Shown: positions 25,832 to 37,536, numbered from the stretch's first letter. The stretch: 64,000 bases of DNA from Deuterostichococcus epilithicus (GCA_033439295.1 JAVTLE010000013.1:744001-808000); one strand, 5' to 3'. A program made the numbers and translations. The notes: generated by a model from the letters alone, not told the origin.

Positions 25832-27184
25832 TCAGCCCTCCACAAGCTTCACGCGGGATCCGAGCGGCGACGTCTTGATGCTGAGGAGTTCAACTGTGAA
25901 ATTTAATGTGGCATTTCCAGGGATCTCACCAATGCCCTTCTCGCCATATGCCTGCAGTCAACAACAGAGACTTATAGAGCGTTTTGGTGCAAACACGATT
26001 GTCTGCAGCAATGCCGCCAGCCTGTAGAGCTGGGAGTGCGCACCAGCTCAGGAGGAACGATCAGGAGCCTTTGACCCCCAACCCGCATGCCCCGCACACC
26101 GAAGTCCAGGCCGGGAAGTGTGCCGTATTTGGGGTCAGTTCCCTGGGATTGACGAGCAGGAAAAATCATGCCGGGCACATTGTGGCACGAAGTGGTGTTG
26201 AAAGCCGCTGGCGCCATGGAAGGAGCACACAACTCCTGGTGCAACCGCAATTTGGCAAAACACCAGCATCCACTTACGATGTCGAAGCCGATGGGCGAGC
26301 CGCCAGTCACGCCCATGCCTTGCCTGTACCGCCAGTCACGTGAGGTCTCCGAGCCGTCGTTGCTGATCATGGTACGCGCCACAGCACACCCCGCGAGCCA
26401 CAGCACAAAACAGCCACACCAGCAGAGCCGTCAGGCGAGCAAGGGCCGATGTCAACTTGTGCACTCGCCGGGATGTCATGAATGTGACGCCCCGCCATCT
26501 TGCCTCGTAGTGCACGGCTACGCGGTCACCCACCTTGGCCAGCTGCCCGCCGCCGACCTTGACGTCATAGTACCTGCGATCGTTCATGCAGGTTCGCTTT
26601 TTTGCTGGCTTCATCTCAGGCTGTCGCTTACAGATGGGGGAACTCAGGCTCCAAGCATGCCCAGGTACCAAAGGCTGCGTCCCGACCGCAGCCGATGTCC
26701 GTGACAGTATCACACCGTTCTCAGCCAGTCTCAGGCTGACTGGGAGGAAGACTCACTTGAGGCCGTCTGCCAGGTCCTTGTACTCTGACACAGGAACCTC
26801 CGCGCGGCGCCCCTTCTTCATGTCCTGCATCATGGACACTTCACTGGATTGCACGTCAGATGATGACCAGTGACAAGACAGCAACCCATTGGATTGACTG
26901 GCAGTCCTAGAGCCTGGTTTCGGCGAAGCACAGCCGTATCTGCCAATACGCATCATCTATCCAGTCCAGTTCGTTTGACGGTTCCAGCAGGCCGTGCGCC
27001 CGTCTGACAAACCTTTTTGAAGCCCAGAGCCTGCGCCTGCTGCGCTGTCAGGGTGCTGCCAGCCATGAGACACGCCAGCGTCGCGTGCTTCAGAACCTCC
27101 CGCCTGCCTGCCGGCTGTGCAGCATCTTCCTGTGCTCGAGCGCCTGACCGTCGCACGTTGAAGGCCGCTCAGTGCATTCATCAA
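25832..27184 (-). CDS. Thylakoid-lumen FKBP-type peptidyl-prolyl isomerase
   Basis: FKBP proteins catalyse cis-trans isomerisation at proline and act as chaperones. Read on the minus strand: a targeting exon; SEYKDLADGLK; YYDVKVGGGQLAKVGDRVAV then HYEARWRGVTFMTSR; QGMGVTGGSPIGFDI; LDFGVRGMRVGGQRLLIVPP; and AYGEKGIGEIPGNATLNFTV, with the stop at 25832-25834. The leader has a twin arginine (GRREVLKHATLACLM) followed by an AQA cleavage site before LGFKK, the pattern of Tat-dependent import into the thylakoid lumen. The ATG at 27184 opens a transit-like stretch (MMNALSGLQRATVRRSS), but that stretch is one base out of frame with the RREVLK segment, and the RREVLK frame has a stop just upstream. 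A single-base assembly error or a missed 5' exon is likely. One intron starts with GC (after ACATCCCG). Confidence 0.9.
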
Positions 27185-27926
27185 GGGAGGCTCACGCTAC
27201 TTCTTTACAGGAGACTGCCGGTTCAATGGCATATGCTTTGCTTTGTGTGGCGTGCTCACCACTTTGCCACTGCTCGCTCTGTGTACACCGGATGGATAAG
27301 CGTTGGGCTCGGAAAGGCACCCTGCTCTGGCGCAATTGCGGAGCCACGGGCGAGGACAGTAGACCCTTCTGCATCGTGGAGACCGTTTGATGGAAATGCT
27401 TGTGCAACTCTCGAGATACAGCAGGTTCCATTCGCATTGTCTGATCAGATCAAGCCAACAAGGCCTCGGTCGGGAGGAAGCCATTAGTCAACAGTGTGCA
27501 GCAACATGCGCATTAGCGAGCTAAGATGAATGCTTCGTTTGCATACGCGGGGCTGATCTGGCCCCCAGTGACCGACAGATGTGATTGTGCATCGCCGCGG
27601 CTCGTCCGCTGGGTCGTCATGCGCCCACAACTACTACTGAAGTTTCTGAGCAGGTCGTGCGTCCTCAATAAGCCCAGGCTGTGCCTCTCGTGAGCCTCGC
27701 TCTGCCACCCCTTCCCGTATGTTCTCGGTGTAGTTGCCGCGCCAACCATCCGGTCCATCCTTGCATGCGGTGCCCCCTCTCACTTTCCCTTGCTTCCAAA
27801 CATGATTTCGTCAAGCGACTGCCCCTTCCTGCGAGGTCAAGGAGCATGTATCGAGAGGCGGACTACACGTTTGCCCCGATCAAGCGGATGAGAGGGCGCT
27901 CACTCTGACTCAACAGCAGTCAGTGG
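27185..27926. other. Intergenic, FKBP promoter side and small plastid gene 3' side
   Basis: Both neighbours run on the minus strand, so this should be the 3' UTR of the small plastid gene plus the FKBP promoter and 5' UTR. If FKBP has a missed 5' exon it would lie here. No other gene recognised. Confidence 0.4.
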
Positions 27927-28546
27927 TCAGCTCTCTTGCCTGGTGTAGGTGAGGCCGTTCTTTTGCAGCTCTGGGCACGGGCCATACACGCGCAGCGCCT
28001 CGAACCACCCGAAACCGGGCCAGGAGCCCAGTCCCTTGATGACGTGCCCCTCGTTGTCACACCTGTGCAGGACGGTGGGCATGGCAAGTTTAGCCACGTG
28101 TTGGGTATCATGGGCATTTGATGCTATCTTCACTGTGCAGAGTGCTCACGAACATGTGCAGAGATCTGCAACAGACAGCCTCAGCCTCAGAGCTGATCCT
28201 TACCCTCGTGGGGCATTGCCAAGGTCGATGCCGCAGGTTTTGCACCGCTGCGGGCCGGCCTCTGCGGTGCTGGCCGGCGCCGCTGCTTCCTGCACACCGA
28301 CTGGGAAATTGCTAATCCTTGCTCTGTGGAATTTGGACCGTGTGGCATAACATTGACACCTCTGCACAAGCTAGGTTGCAGGTGCGCATGCATGATAGTT
28401 GGCACCTGTTCCGGGGCCTCTGCCTGGACGCACAGCGACCTTCTGCTCTTTGGTGCTGCTGGCCGTCGCAAATGCCTGCTGCGGCATGAAGCCGGCCGTA
28501 GGCTGCTGCAGGGGCTCTGCGCACAGAGCAGGCTGACTGAGAGCAT
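27927..28546 (-). CDS. Small plastid-targeted Cys-rich protein, unknown function
   Basis: Three exons (28546-28406, 28289 to about 28202, then about 28079-27927) join in frame to a protein of about 120 residues. The first 45 or so residues are Ser/Arg/Ala-rich with almost no acids (MLSVSLLCAQSPCSSLRPAS onward), typical of a chloroplast transit peptide. The mature part starts with a spacer, then has CKTCG and CDNEG, which could bind a metal in a zinc-ribbon manner. It continues GLGSWPGFGWFEALRVYGP then CPEL, and ends GLTYTRQES. The dense aromatic/glycine C-terminus looks conserved in style, and I have a weak memory of similar uncharacterised plant chloroplast proteins. I cannot name a family or function. 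Confidence 0.75.
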
Positions 28547-29117
28547 GGCTGTCGACTGTATGGTGCAGATTGGTGGTGGCTTTTGATATGCGATGGACAC
28601 GGAAGTCCTAGTTGGCAGCGATCGAGATGGGATCCGAAGCACGACCAAAGCATGCAAACGGCTAAGTTGCGTCCAGCACTGACCAACCTATGCAACACGC
28701 TGGCGCCACATGCATGCTGAGCGTCCCGCCTGAGATCCAGATTTCGTAAGCTCCCCACGGCCAGGCTCACCATCAGTTTGCGTTCCAATCTGCACGACCT
28801 GGCCTTGATTTCTATCTGGGTATTCAGCTCACTGGTCCTCGCAGAGGAGATTGCCCAGAGCGGCAAGAGGTTGGAAGAAATTTGGCAGGGGAATTGTTGT
28901 CAGCTTCCCGGTAGGTCAGCAATTTCAGGCAACAGTCACACCTATCTACCTGAGTTAGTCTTCGGACATTCTCAATATTCGTGCATTGTGCGCGCCCGCC
29001 ATGCGACATTCGACCTCTTAGGTTTCTCAGAACCAACACCCCCATCGCGCGCAGGTACTCTACACATTGACTGTACTGTACACATTGACTGCCTTTTGAG
29101 AGTTCCAGACAGCCATC
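28547..29117. promoter_or_regulatory. Divergent promoter region, small plastid gene (-) and HIG1 (+)
   Basis: The genes on either side start here and point outwards, so both promoters should lie in these 571 nt. The direct repeat TACACATTGACTG occurs twice (about 29060-29073 and 29078-29091), within 60 nt upstream of the HIG1 ATG. No TATA box stands out. Confidence 0.5.
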
Positions 29118-30138
29118 ATGGGCATGTGGGATGACACACGCAACTACATCGTTGACCACAAGCTGAAGTCCATTGGTGAGCCCTCGGACGCCCTGTCGGC
29201 CCCCGCGGTGCCGTTATGGTGCTCGCCTTTGCGCAACCGCCCCGCTAGGGACGCTGCTGGTGGCGGGCGGCCGCCCACGCTCTGCGCCTGCGTAACATAT
29301 CGTGGCCACAACAGCCGGTCTGCTTGCAGGAACTCCTTGCTTATAGCGTGCTTCTTCAGGCGTCTATCGCGTCAGTGATGTCCGTGTGCGTGCACACCCT
29401 GCAGGCATCCTGTGGGCATCCGGTCTCGGCGCCTCGCTGGCATACCAGTGGAGTCGCCCGATTCCCGCCTCTCTTAAGATCATTCACAGCCGTGTGTATG
29501 CGCAGGTGGTTTTATTTTGTTTTCATTTTTTTCAATGAATATTTCCAATTAATTTTTTAGTTTAAAAGTATACTGAATACTGGATCGCCTGTGTCGCCTC
29601 GGGACTGTGTCGCCTGCGGGGCTGCAGTATGCATGTCGGGTGCACACCCGCTGACAGCTCATGCTGGTGACTGCAGGCGCTGACGCTGGGCTCGCTGGCA
29701 GCTGTGGCGGTGAGGGCTCAAGCGCGAATACCTTGGTGCCTCAATGAGCTCTGCATCCTTTGTGCTACGAACCTTGTGCACTTGTAATGGTTGGGTTTGA
29801 TCTTCAAGTCTGCTTTGCTGTTGCAGGTGCTCGAGCACTATGACCACAGAAATACCACGCAGGAGGTGACTCGCTTGTGCCTGTGCTCGAGCCTGGTCAT
29901 GCAACCTTTGTGCCGTACATCCAGAGATTGCCTGTTAGCACAATCTCGAATGCGTCTGAGGCATCTGCCTTATAGGACTGGCAACGATGTTCGTGTTGTT
30001 GCCAAGCCTGGAGAATGCACCGCGCGGTGTGCTTCCTAGCAGGAGTTTGTGAAGCACAACACGAGGCTGGCTGAAATCGAGCGCCGCTTTGGATTTGGAG
30101 AGCACGGCGGTGAGCAGGCAAAGGATGTTGCCAAGTGA
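29118..30138 (+). CDS. HIG1 domain protein (RCF1/HIGD-like), mitochondrial
   Basis: HIG1 proteins are small inner-membrane proteins that support assembly or activity of cytochrome c oxidase and respiratory supercomplexes. Five exons (29118-29175, 29405-29505, 29677-29709, 29827-29865, 30043-30138) join in frame to 108 residues. The HIG1 signature is clear: ILWASGLGASLAYQWSRPIP, then SLKIIHSRVYAQALTLGSLA, giving the expected two hydrophobic segments around a conserved basic loop. The C-terminus is a charged helix ending KDVAK. The start is the first ATG and fits the usual short N-terminal arm. The intron after 29505 begins with an unusually AT-rich tract. Confidence 0.93.
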
Positions 30139-30495
30139 GCAGCTGGCTCGGAGCTGCATATCTGGCAGTTGCCGTTTGTATCACCATTTCTTTCAGGCAG
30201 ATCAGCTTCCATGCATCTGCGCTCGTGGTTCATGTGTTGGTCTGGCCATGCCACGCGTCACCTACATTCTCGAGAGCGAGTCCTAGTTCTTGGTGATTAT
30301 TTGTGAAGGGAGATGGATATTTGTCAGGTTACACTTAACCTACATGATCAGAATTAGATCGCTGCAATATTAGAATTCAGGCATTATTGCCTGGTCTGAT
30401 CCCTCACAAAGCCACGGCTGGCAGAAGACCACCACCTGATCGTGATTGTGCTGCTTAAACGGCAAACGCTTGGTAATATGGCCGCTGGCAAATTT
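30139..30495. other. Convergent 3' region, HIG1 and DUF2009
   Basis: Both flanking genes end here; this is presumed to be 3' UTR of each. AT content rises around 30300-30380. Nothing else recognised. Confidence 0.5.
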
Positions 30496-33400
30496 CTACT
30501 TGCCGAGGTCGCCATCAAACGAATAGAACCCTGCGCTTGCAACACACGAAGCACACCATCAACATACAGCAATGCATGAGGCGGTGCGCCTCGCAGATGC
30601 GTGCGCAGCAGGACGGACTCGATGATAACTTGAGGATTTCAATCAGGCACGTGGTCCTCACACCTCCCAAGAGATTCCGGAAAATGGTGCAGCTGTTACA
30701 TGCGTCAGGGCTGGGAACAGGCCAAGCATCCCTGCGTGCAAGCTCAGGGAGGTGCCCCGGCACGTTCGGCCCCCTGTCCTGGAGGACGCACCTGCCACCT
30801 TAAAGATGTGGTAGTAGGGCTTTCCTTCAATCTTGCTGCACCAATTCCAGGCCGACGTGAGCCGACCGTCGATGCAACTGCCGGCGTCGAAAAAGTTGTC
30901 CGCGCCCGAGCCGTCAAAGGCGTGCCGGAAGAAGTCCGCCAGGATCGCCTTCCTTTTTCCGGCACGACCCACAGCACTCGTCAGCTCTCGTGTACTTCTG
31001 CCCTATGTGCTGAGGTCGCCGCAGGCACGGGGCGGCATGTGGCGCTCGGCGTCAATGCTACATCCTGGCAGAGCAGAGCAAAAGCGACACTGCTGTTTCC
31101 GGCGTCATGCTCAGAACTCTGCCGGAAATGAGAGGCAGCGCGGGCGGACGCGCACCTGCAGGCCTCCACGTTGCCGTAGAGGGACTTGACATACGCCTCC
31201 AGTTTGGGGTCCCGGCACAGCTTGGGCAGCGAGTCCACGACCAGGACGACTGGATTCAAAATGCGTGGCACCTGCGCCCGAGAGCAGTCCAATGATGGTT
31301 TGGGCATGCACGAGCGTCGCCCCCACCAAGACAGGCAGGCTGTCTGCACCTGTCTCCAAGCCCGTCATGACAGCCTTGAGTGACGAGCGGTGCCACGGCG
31401 AGAGCGCTGCAAGAAGGTGGCGCGATGAAGGACAGATGCGGCTGCAATGCAAGCCGTACTTGCATCAGGCCGCCGCGGGCGGCCGCAGACCGAGCACAGT
31501 GCTTCGGATTACGCAGGGTCGTGCATGCCTGTACGGCAGGGCGTTGCAGGGCCCACCTGGGTGTACTTGTCGATGAACATCAGGCTGTTCGGCACGTTGT
31601 GGTCGCCCTGCAGCAATGATGTCCAATTCCGTCTCACTAATTCGCTGGTCTGGTCTGTTGCGGACCGAACATTGATTTGCTGAGTCTCCCATTCAATTGC
31701 AACGCCACTGCAGGGGTGCTGCAAACAGTCGCACCAAATGCACGACAGCGGAGCCGACCCAGCCGCCCAACCGCTGCTGGCAGCGCCACAGGATGTTGTG
31801 CATCGCCTTGCTGACGCGCGGCGCAGCCTGCACCCTGTTCAGGCCCTGACCTGCGAGAGGAACCATGCACACACATGGCAAGCACTTGACGCCAAGACGC
31901 AGAGAACTCGTCTGTCGGCACGCAGCTGGCGGCAAACGTTCTGCTGGCTTTGCCAAGACACGGAAGGGGCACACGGTGCCGCCCCCGCTGCTGCCGCTCG
32001 GGCGGTCTGCCAGGAAGCTGCTGAAGAGATGCAGACTCCCACACCCACAACCCTGCACCCGTCCTGTCGATTTGGCGAGCCCCTCATCCCGGAAACCACA
32101 GCTGCAACCGAGTGGACTCAATCCCCTTGTCCAACCCAGGCGCGCAGGCTCGCATCCAGCAGGCTCACCGGTGTTGCTGAGGCGGTAGCTGTTGCCCTCG
32201 GCCAGCAGGTCGCCATCCGCGAGGCACCACAGCTGGAACATCGCCTCGTGGATCTCACGCCCTGCACGCGGCAGAAATTGACGGTCCAAACCAGTTCGCA
32301 AGTGCTACACATGTCAGTTGAGCAATGCACCTCAGCTGGAACATCGTGTCGTGGGTCTTCCCGCCCTACGCGTCGAGGAGGTGGCGCCGGAGAGGGTGCC
32401 GCGCCAATCAGGTGGAAAGCAGCACGCCAATCAGTTGGAAAGCAACATCGAGACGAAGCCACCGCACAGCAGTCCTCCAGCATGCGATTTGCAGGGCCAT
32501 GCCGGCAGCAGCCCAGGCGCTGTGTTGCGGCAGGCCAAGGCGCTGTGAGGCTTGGAAAACCCCCGGAAACACGCTGAGTTGTCTTCACTCGCGGGCGACA
32601 CACACACCGGCCAGCACACCAGGCCACACACCCCGGCCAGCACACACACCGGCCAGCACACAATGCGAGTCGAGCCACCGCCCGCGACGGGAATGCAGGG
32701 GGCTCGGGCGGTGAGGGAGCTGCGCGAGCAGGCTGGGCACGCACATAGGGTGAGCGACTGCAGGACGTAGGTGTACTGCTTCTGATGACTGTGGCTCAGG
32801 CGCGCCCCGCCGCGACCAAGCGCGATGGCCAGCGAGCTGTCGGCGTCCGGGCAGGCGTTTGGGTCGAAAAACTTCTGCAGCAATAGAGAAAAAACCAACA
32901 TCGAAAAAAATCATGCAGCAGGAGCAACCACCACTGGCTGACGGGGGTCCAGCACGACAGTGAACCAAGCCGCCAGCAGTGTGATTGCACAGCACAAGGA
33001 CTGCTGAGCCAATTCCGCCTGGAGCGCGGAAGCGGGCCGCCACACCGCACTTGTGGGGCGGTGCCGTTCTGGTGCTGCACCTTGCAAACATCGCCAGCAA
33101 GCGGTCGATGGCATAGCGGTTGAAGGCGAGGAGTTTCTGGTCGCCTGCAGTGTGGGTTGGGCCGCCACAGTACAAGCAGTGATGCTTTTTAGTGAGCCTT
33201 TGGGGACTGCCTTCCAGAACATACCTTGAGCAGCGCCAGCATGCGGTCGATGGGGTCGCGGTTGAAGGTGAGGAAGGTGTTGTTGTCCGCGATGCTGTAC
33301 AGGCACTGCAGGATGTCCTCCTCGCTGACAGCGCTGCTCTTGTACTTGCGCGCCAGCGAGTTGCGGGCCTGCTCCTTGGCCTGCAGCAGCGGTCACTGAC

Positions 33401-36241
33401 GGGTGTTTCCGCACTGGCACAGCAGTCCAAAAGCTCCGTCACACACCTGCACTCTGGCGCGCGCGGCTGCTCTTGGCCTGCGCAACCTTTGCAGGCTGTA
33501 TGCCATAGCAGATGTTGACTTCGCAGGCTGTGCTCCATAGCGAATGTTGCTCAGCTTCGATCAGGGCCGGTGTTCATGAGGCGCAACAAACGATTGTCTG
33601 CACTGGCGCTGGCTGGAAGGATGTTTCATTGAGTCAGCACTACACATGCGCAGCAGCTCTGCACCAGCCAGTGCGCGATGACGAGCCCCTTGATGTCGGT
33701 CTCGCTACGAGGTGGAAGGGCTCGCACTTTGATGGCGCGCTGGATCTCGTAGCGCGAGCGGTTCCCCGGCACGATTTCCGCCGTGGCGATGGCCGCCAGC
33801 GGGTCATCCAGCACCTTCAGCGCCCCCGCATTCTCTGCGCACGCACACATTATTCAGGTTTCGGGATTGCGCCCTGGGTTACCCATATGTGAATGCTTTC
33901 GGTTGCCAGACAGCAGTCACAACGAGGGCGGCGCACGCGCAGATGCGATGCTCTAGCTGCTGCTGCATCTCCCAATACTTCGTGGAGGGCGCCGGCAACA
34001 ATTGATGCGGATGTGATGGCTCCATGTCAAAGCCGAAGGAAGTAACCCTTCCTCGCCAAACATCAAATACGATGCGCTGCGACCCATGGAGCACATGCTG
34101 AGCTGAGCTGAACTGTGAATGCAGGCGCGACCGGGACCCAGCAGGCACACCCACCCAGCAGGCTGTAGACGGTGCGCAGCGGCCGCGTGCACTTGAACTC
34201 CAGCAGCTCCTGGATCTGCGGCTCCGCTGTGTCCATGAGCATGTACACCTGGAGGACAGGGACATTGTCTGAGCATGAGCATGCGCATAGCAGCATGGGA
34301 AGCATGTCCAGCAGCATGCATGGCTACCCTGCATGTGTCAGCATGCGCACAGGAGGTGAAAGGCAATTCGGGCAGCACAGGCCCAGTCCAGCAGGCGAAG
34401 TGTGCGAAGCACGTTTATGCGCTCCAGACACGCATGAACACGAGCAGCAGAGGATGCTGAAATCAGTATCGGACTGGGTGTTCCCTGCACGCACCAGCAT
34501 GCCGTAGGTGCTGCGCATCCGGTCTGGGTTCATGATGCGGAATCGGCGGCCGACCTCGAACACGTCCTGCACGGTAAGAAATCATATCGAATACCCAGTT
34601 ACATCATATGTTGCCCTAGACGATCAGAGTTTGCTTTTGCAAGCTTGCAGCAGTGTGCAGGGGTTCAAACGGCTGTACAAATATCGGCAGGACTGCAGCT
34701 GCAGTTCACGCTGCGCAGCTCAGCAGCGCTGCAAATGCTGCTGGCAGACTGGTGCAAGGATGGCGCTGCGAGAGTGTGACCTGGAAGAACTGGGCGTTGT
34801 CCTTGAAGTTGCGGTCGGTGAGCATCTTCTGTCCCTTCCTGTTTGCAGCAGACCACCAGGGATCAGAGGCGGATGCTGCTGACCAGCCGCCATGCACTTG
34901 CTGTCAAAATGCCGGATTGCTTGAGCCAGCATACTTTCAGAGGCTGACCTACCTGTAGTCCTGGGCAATCACGAGACCGCAAAGAATAGCGCAGATGTCC
35001 TGCGATCGAGCATGGCATGCGTCATTGCGGAGCCCACATGCTCTGAAACCCAGATGGTAAATCAAATGCCGCAGGGTCTGCATATCTGCGCATGCATGTG
35101 GGCTGCTCCATGGCCAGCACGACGGTTGTGCATGTGCATGCATGCAATGCATCCCCTGCACGACAGCAGCGGCACCTGCGCACCTTGATCTGCGCATGCA
35201 CGCGCGCGTTTTTGCTCTTCCACGACAGGATATCCACTTTGTCGGTGTACTCTGAAACCGACAGCGCCGCCTGTAAGTAAAGGTAACGAAAATACATGCA
35301 TGAAGGATGAAGAGTTGAGAGACAAGACTTTCTGTTTGAAACGCGGCGTTGTGTCTGGTCGGATCCCAGGGCCCGAGGTCAGCTTGCCACATCGCCGCGG
35401 CCTTCTAAACATTCTCATGACCAGCAGCACCGCCGACGGCAGCGCCGCACCGCTGCCAACGCCGTTCCTTCCACATGCCCACGCACAGCTTTCAGCGCTG
35501 CAGGCAGCGGCGGGTATGTCCGCCCACCTCCAGCAGGCGCAGCAGGCGCCGCTCGTCGGGGTTGAGGCGCAGCGGAATGTACTTGGCGCGCTCTGCAAGG
35601 CGCGCGGACCCTGTGGCGGCCGACAGCCCGTTCTCCAGTTCCATTGACTCCGCGCCGTCGTGCTGCGGCGGCAGCAAACCCCGAGGAATAAAGCATGTTG
35701 TTTCAATCCTACCGAGCACGTGCATACACGGTTTCGGGTACTGTTGCATGTCGCAGCCCGTTCTGCCGCAGCCCGTTCTCCATCTCCATCGACTGCGCGC
35801 CGTCAGCTGCGGCAGCGGGACAGCTCGTGGGAGACGCCTCATGCTTGGTGCGGCTCAGCAGCACCGCAGCCTGTCAACCTACAGCCAGCTGCAGGCTCTC
35901 GGGGCTTGGATGTCTGCGGCTAACTCCCTGCGGATAGCGTTGTGTACCGCCTTGTGACTGAGGACCCAACACGGCCTGGCGGCCATGCATCCAGGTCAGG
36001 TGGGGGTGCTGTGCACCATGTCCGTGGCAGCAGCAGCGCCACACACCTCCGAGTCGGACGCCATGCTGTTGTCGTCGCTGCGGAGCCGCTTGGCCTCCGA
36101 CTCCTGGCTGTCTGTGTCCTGCAGCGCCTGTGGCGGGTGCGGGTTGGACTCAGAGGTCGATGCGCAACTGTCGAGACAGTGTGGGGAGGCCGTAACAGCG
36201 CCATCACCACCCCGAGCAGCAACGAGCGTGTCAGGGAGCAT
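30496..36241 (-). CDS. DUF2009 / UPF0652 family protein
   Basis: A eukaryotic family of unknown biochemical role, conserved in plants, algae and protists. Minus-strand exons follow the family in order: 35662-35528 (AKYIPLRLNPDERRLLRLLE), then VSEYTDKVDILSWKSKNARV, DICAILCGLVIAQDYR, MLTDRNFKDNAQFFQ, VGRRFRIMNPDRMRSTYGM, PQIQELLEFKCTRPLRTVYS, ATAEIVPGNRSRYEIQRAIK, ILQCLYSIADNNTFLTFNRD, RGGARLSHSHQKQYTYVLQS, EAMFQLWCLADGDLLAEGNS, RVSKAMHNILWRCQQ, DHNVPNSLMFIDKYTQ, KLEAYVKSLYGNVEACR, FFRHAFDGSGADNFFDAGSC, GKPYYHIFK and a short last exon ending FDGDLGK with the TAG at 30496. The start is uncertain: ATG 36241 opens an acidic leader (DTDSQESEAKRLRSDDNS) whose phase fits the first family exon, while Met at 35644 is a shorter option. 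Three introns hold copies of adjacent exon ends. Confidence 0.9.
32583..32671. repeat. CA-rich minisatellite in a DUF2009 intron
   Basis: Several copies of a CCGGCCAGCACAC-like unit mixed with ACAC runs lie between two DUF2009 exons. They are clean enough to suggest recent local expansion. Confidence 0.75.
33491..33551. repeat. Tandem pair of ~29-nt units in a DUF2009 intron
   Basis: 33491-33520 and 33523-33551 share GCAGGCTGT, then CCATAGC and ATGTTG in the same order, so this is a simple tandem duplication with moderate divergence. Confidence 0.75.
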
Positions 36242-36331
36242 GTCGGGTGCGCAGCGAGCCCAGAAGTGCGACGCTGCGCAGGCTGCCCAGAACTGCGCAG
36301 AGGGACAGCCACAGGCGCAGCTGGCGATTGA

Positions 36332-37213
36332 TCAGCGGCGATGGCTGCAGGCATGCCATGACGGCTTTGCACGGACCTGCGCCGAGCTGCGTTTGGACCG
36401 CTCCGTCTCGGTCCCCTGCTGCTGCAGCTGCGCGAAAGCCGCCGCCTCGTTCGCCGCCTCAGCCAGGCCCTCGCGCAGCGTCGCCAGCGCCGCGAGGGCG
36501 GCTGCGCCGGCCTCTGCCGGCCCTGCCGCGGCGCCGGCCGCCGGCGGCTCGTTGCCGCCACTGCCGCCCTCTGCTGCCTCTGCACTGGTGCCGGCGACAG
36601 CGCTCTCGCCGGCGCGTGTGTCGCGGAAGGCTGCCAGGACCTGGGCTAGCAGCCCGTCCAGCGTCTGGCTCTGCTGCACGAGCGACTGCGCGTCCGCCGC
36701 TTTGCTGGAGGCGTACTCCGCCATCTGCTGCTGTGCGACTGCCAGGCGCTGTGTCGCATGCTGCGCCTCCGCCTCTGCCTTGAGCCGGGCGGCATGATGC
36801 TCTGCAGGGTAATATATCGTTGTTGGAGCAGATGCACAGTCAAGCAGTGCTTCCAGATAGTGGAGGTTGGCGGAACGCGGGGTACGCCTTCCAGTTCGAA
36901 CCAAGTGGTGACTGCCCCGAAAGGCGCCGCCGCTGGGTGGAATGCTGGGTGGCATCGAATCGAGGCGTGAAGCGGCTGCAAGCACGTCGCAGCTTGTCAA
37001 GACGCTTGAAGTGGGGAGACGCAGCAGCAGTCAGCGCAGCGCACCCTCAGCTGCATCCGGCTCTGGCGGCGCCGCTGCCGCCCCAGGGTCCCCCGCCTGA
37101 GGCTGCTCGCCTGCAGTCTCGTCGCCGTCAAGCACCGCCGACAGAGCCGGGTTCGCTGGGCTGGGCGACGGGCTCATGCTGAGGATGTTCAGTGAGGCGA
37201 TGCGTTTGAGCAT
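36332..37213 (-). CDS. Coiled-coil protein, or N-terminal part of the DUF2009 gene
   Basis: Two exons on the minus strand: a short one starting at ATG 37213 (MLKRIASLNILSMSPSPSP, then Pro/Ala-rich sequence) or ATG 37182, and a long one from about 36802 downward. The long exon has a strong heptad-like run (LKAEAEAQHATQRLAVAQQQ, then SLVQQSQTLDGLLAQVLAAF) and a second helix (LATLREGLAEAANEAAAFAQ). If read straight on, the exon meets a stop at 36332, only about 90 nt before the DUF2009 start candidate. A GT donor near 36380, in phase 0, would also join it to the DUF2009 leader exon. The small gap and matching phase make one fused gene quite possible. I recognise no family in the coiled coil. Confidence 0.55.
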
Positions 37214-37536
37214 CGTCAACGACACATCCTCACTTGTGCAGACGAGCTGTTCTCCGACACTGATGGCCGCTCGCACTCTGCTAGGACCCAGTCGCGATGT
37301 GGTTTGCCGGTCGCAATGCGCAGATGTACACGTGATGTGCGTGCAAACGCAGCTCGGCCCCTTCTTTCTGTTGCGCAAGACTCGCGGCGGCTAGAGTCCC
37401 CGTTCCCATACAAAGCAAATAGCAGTTATGCGCAACAGCGCAAGGCAGAATTGCAGTCCGAAGCCGCGCATAACCAGCACCAAAGGCGTTTTTGAGTGCC
37501 TCTGTCAACGTCAAATACTCAGCCGCGACAGCAAAG
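37214..37536. promoter_or_regulatory. Divergent promoter region, coiled-coil/DUF2009 (-) and NRS/ER (+)
   Basis: Gene starts point away from each other across about 320 nt, so both promoters should be here. No specific element stands out. Confidence 0.45.

Noticed and set aside
29506-29580. AT-rich tract, considered as an origin, scaffold-attachment site or element remnant
   Set aside because: It lies inside a well-defined HIG1 intron, has no terminal repeats, and simple T-richness is enough to explain it.
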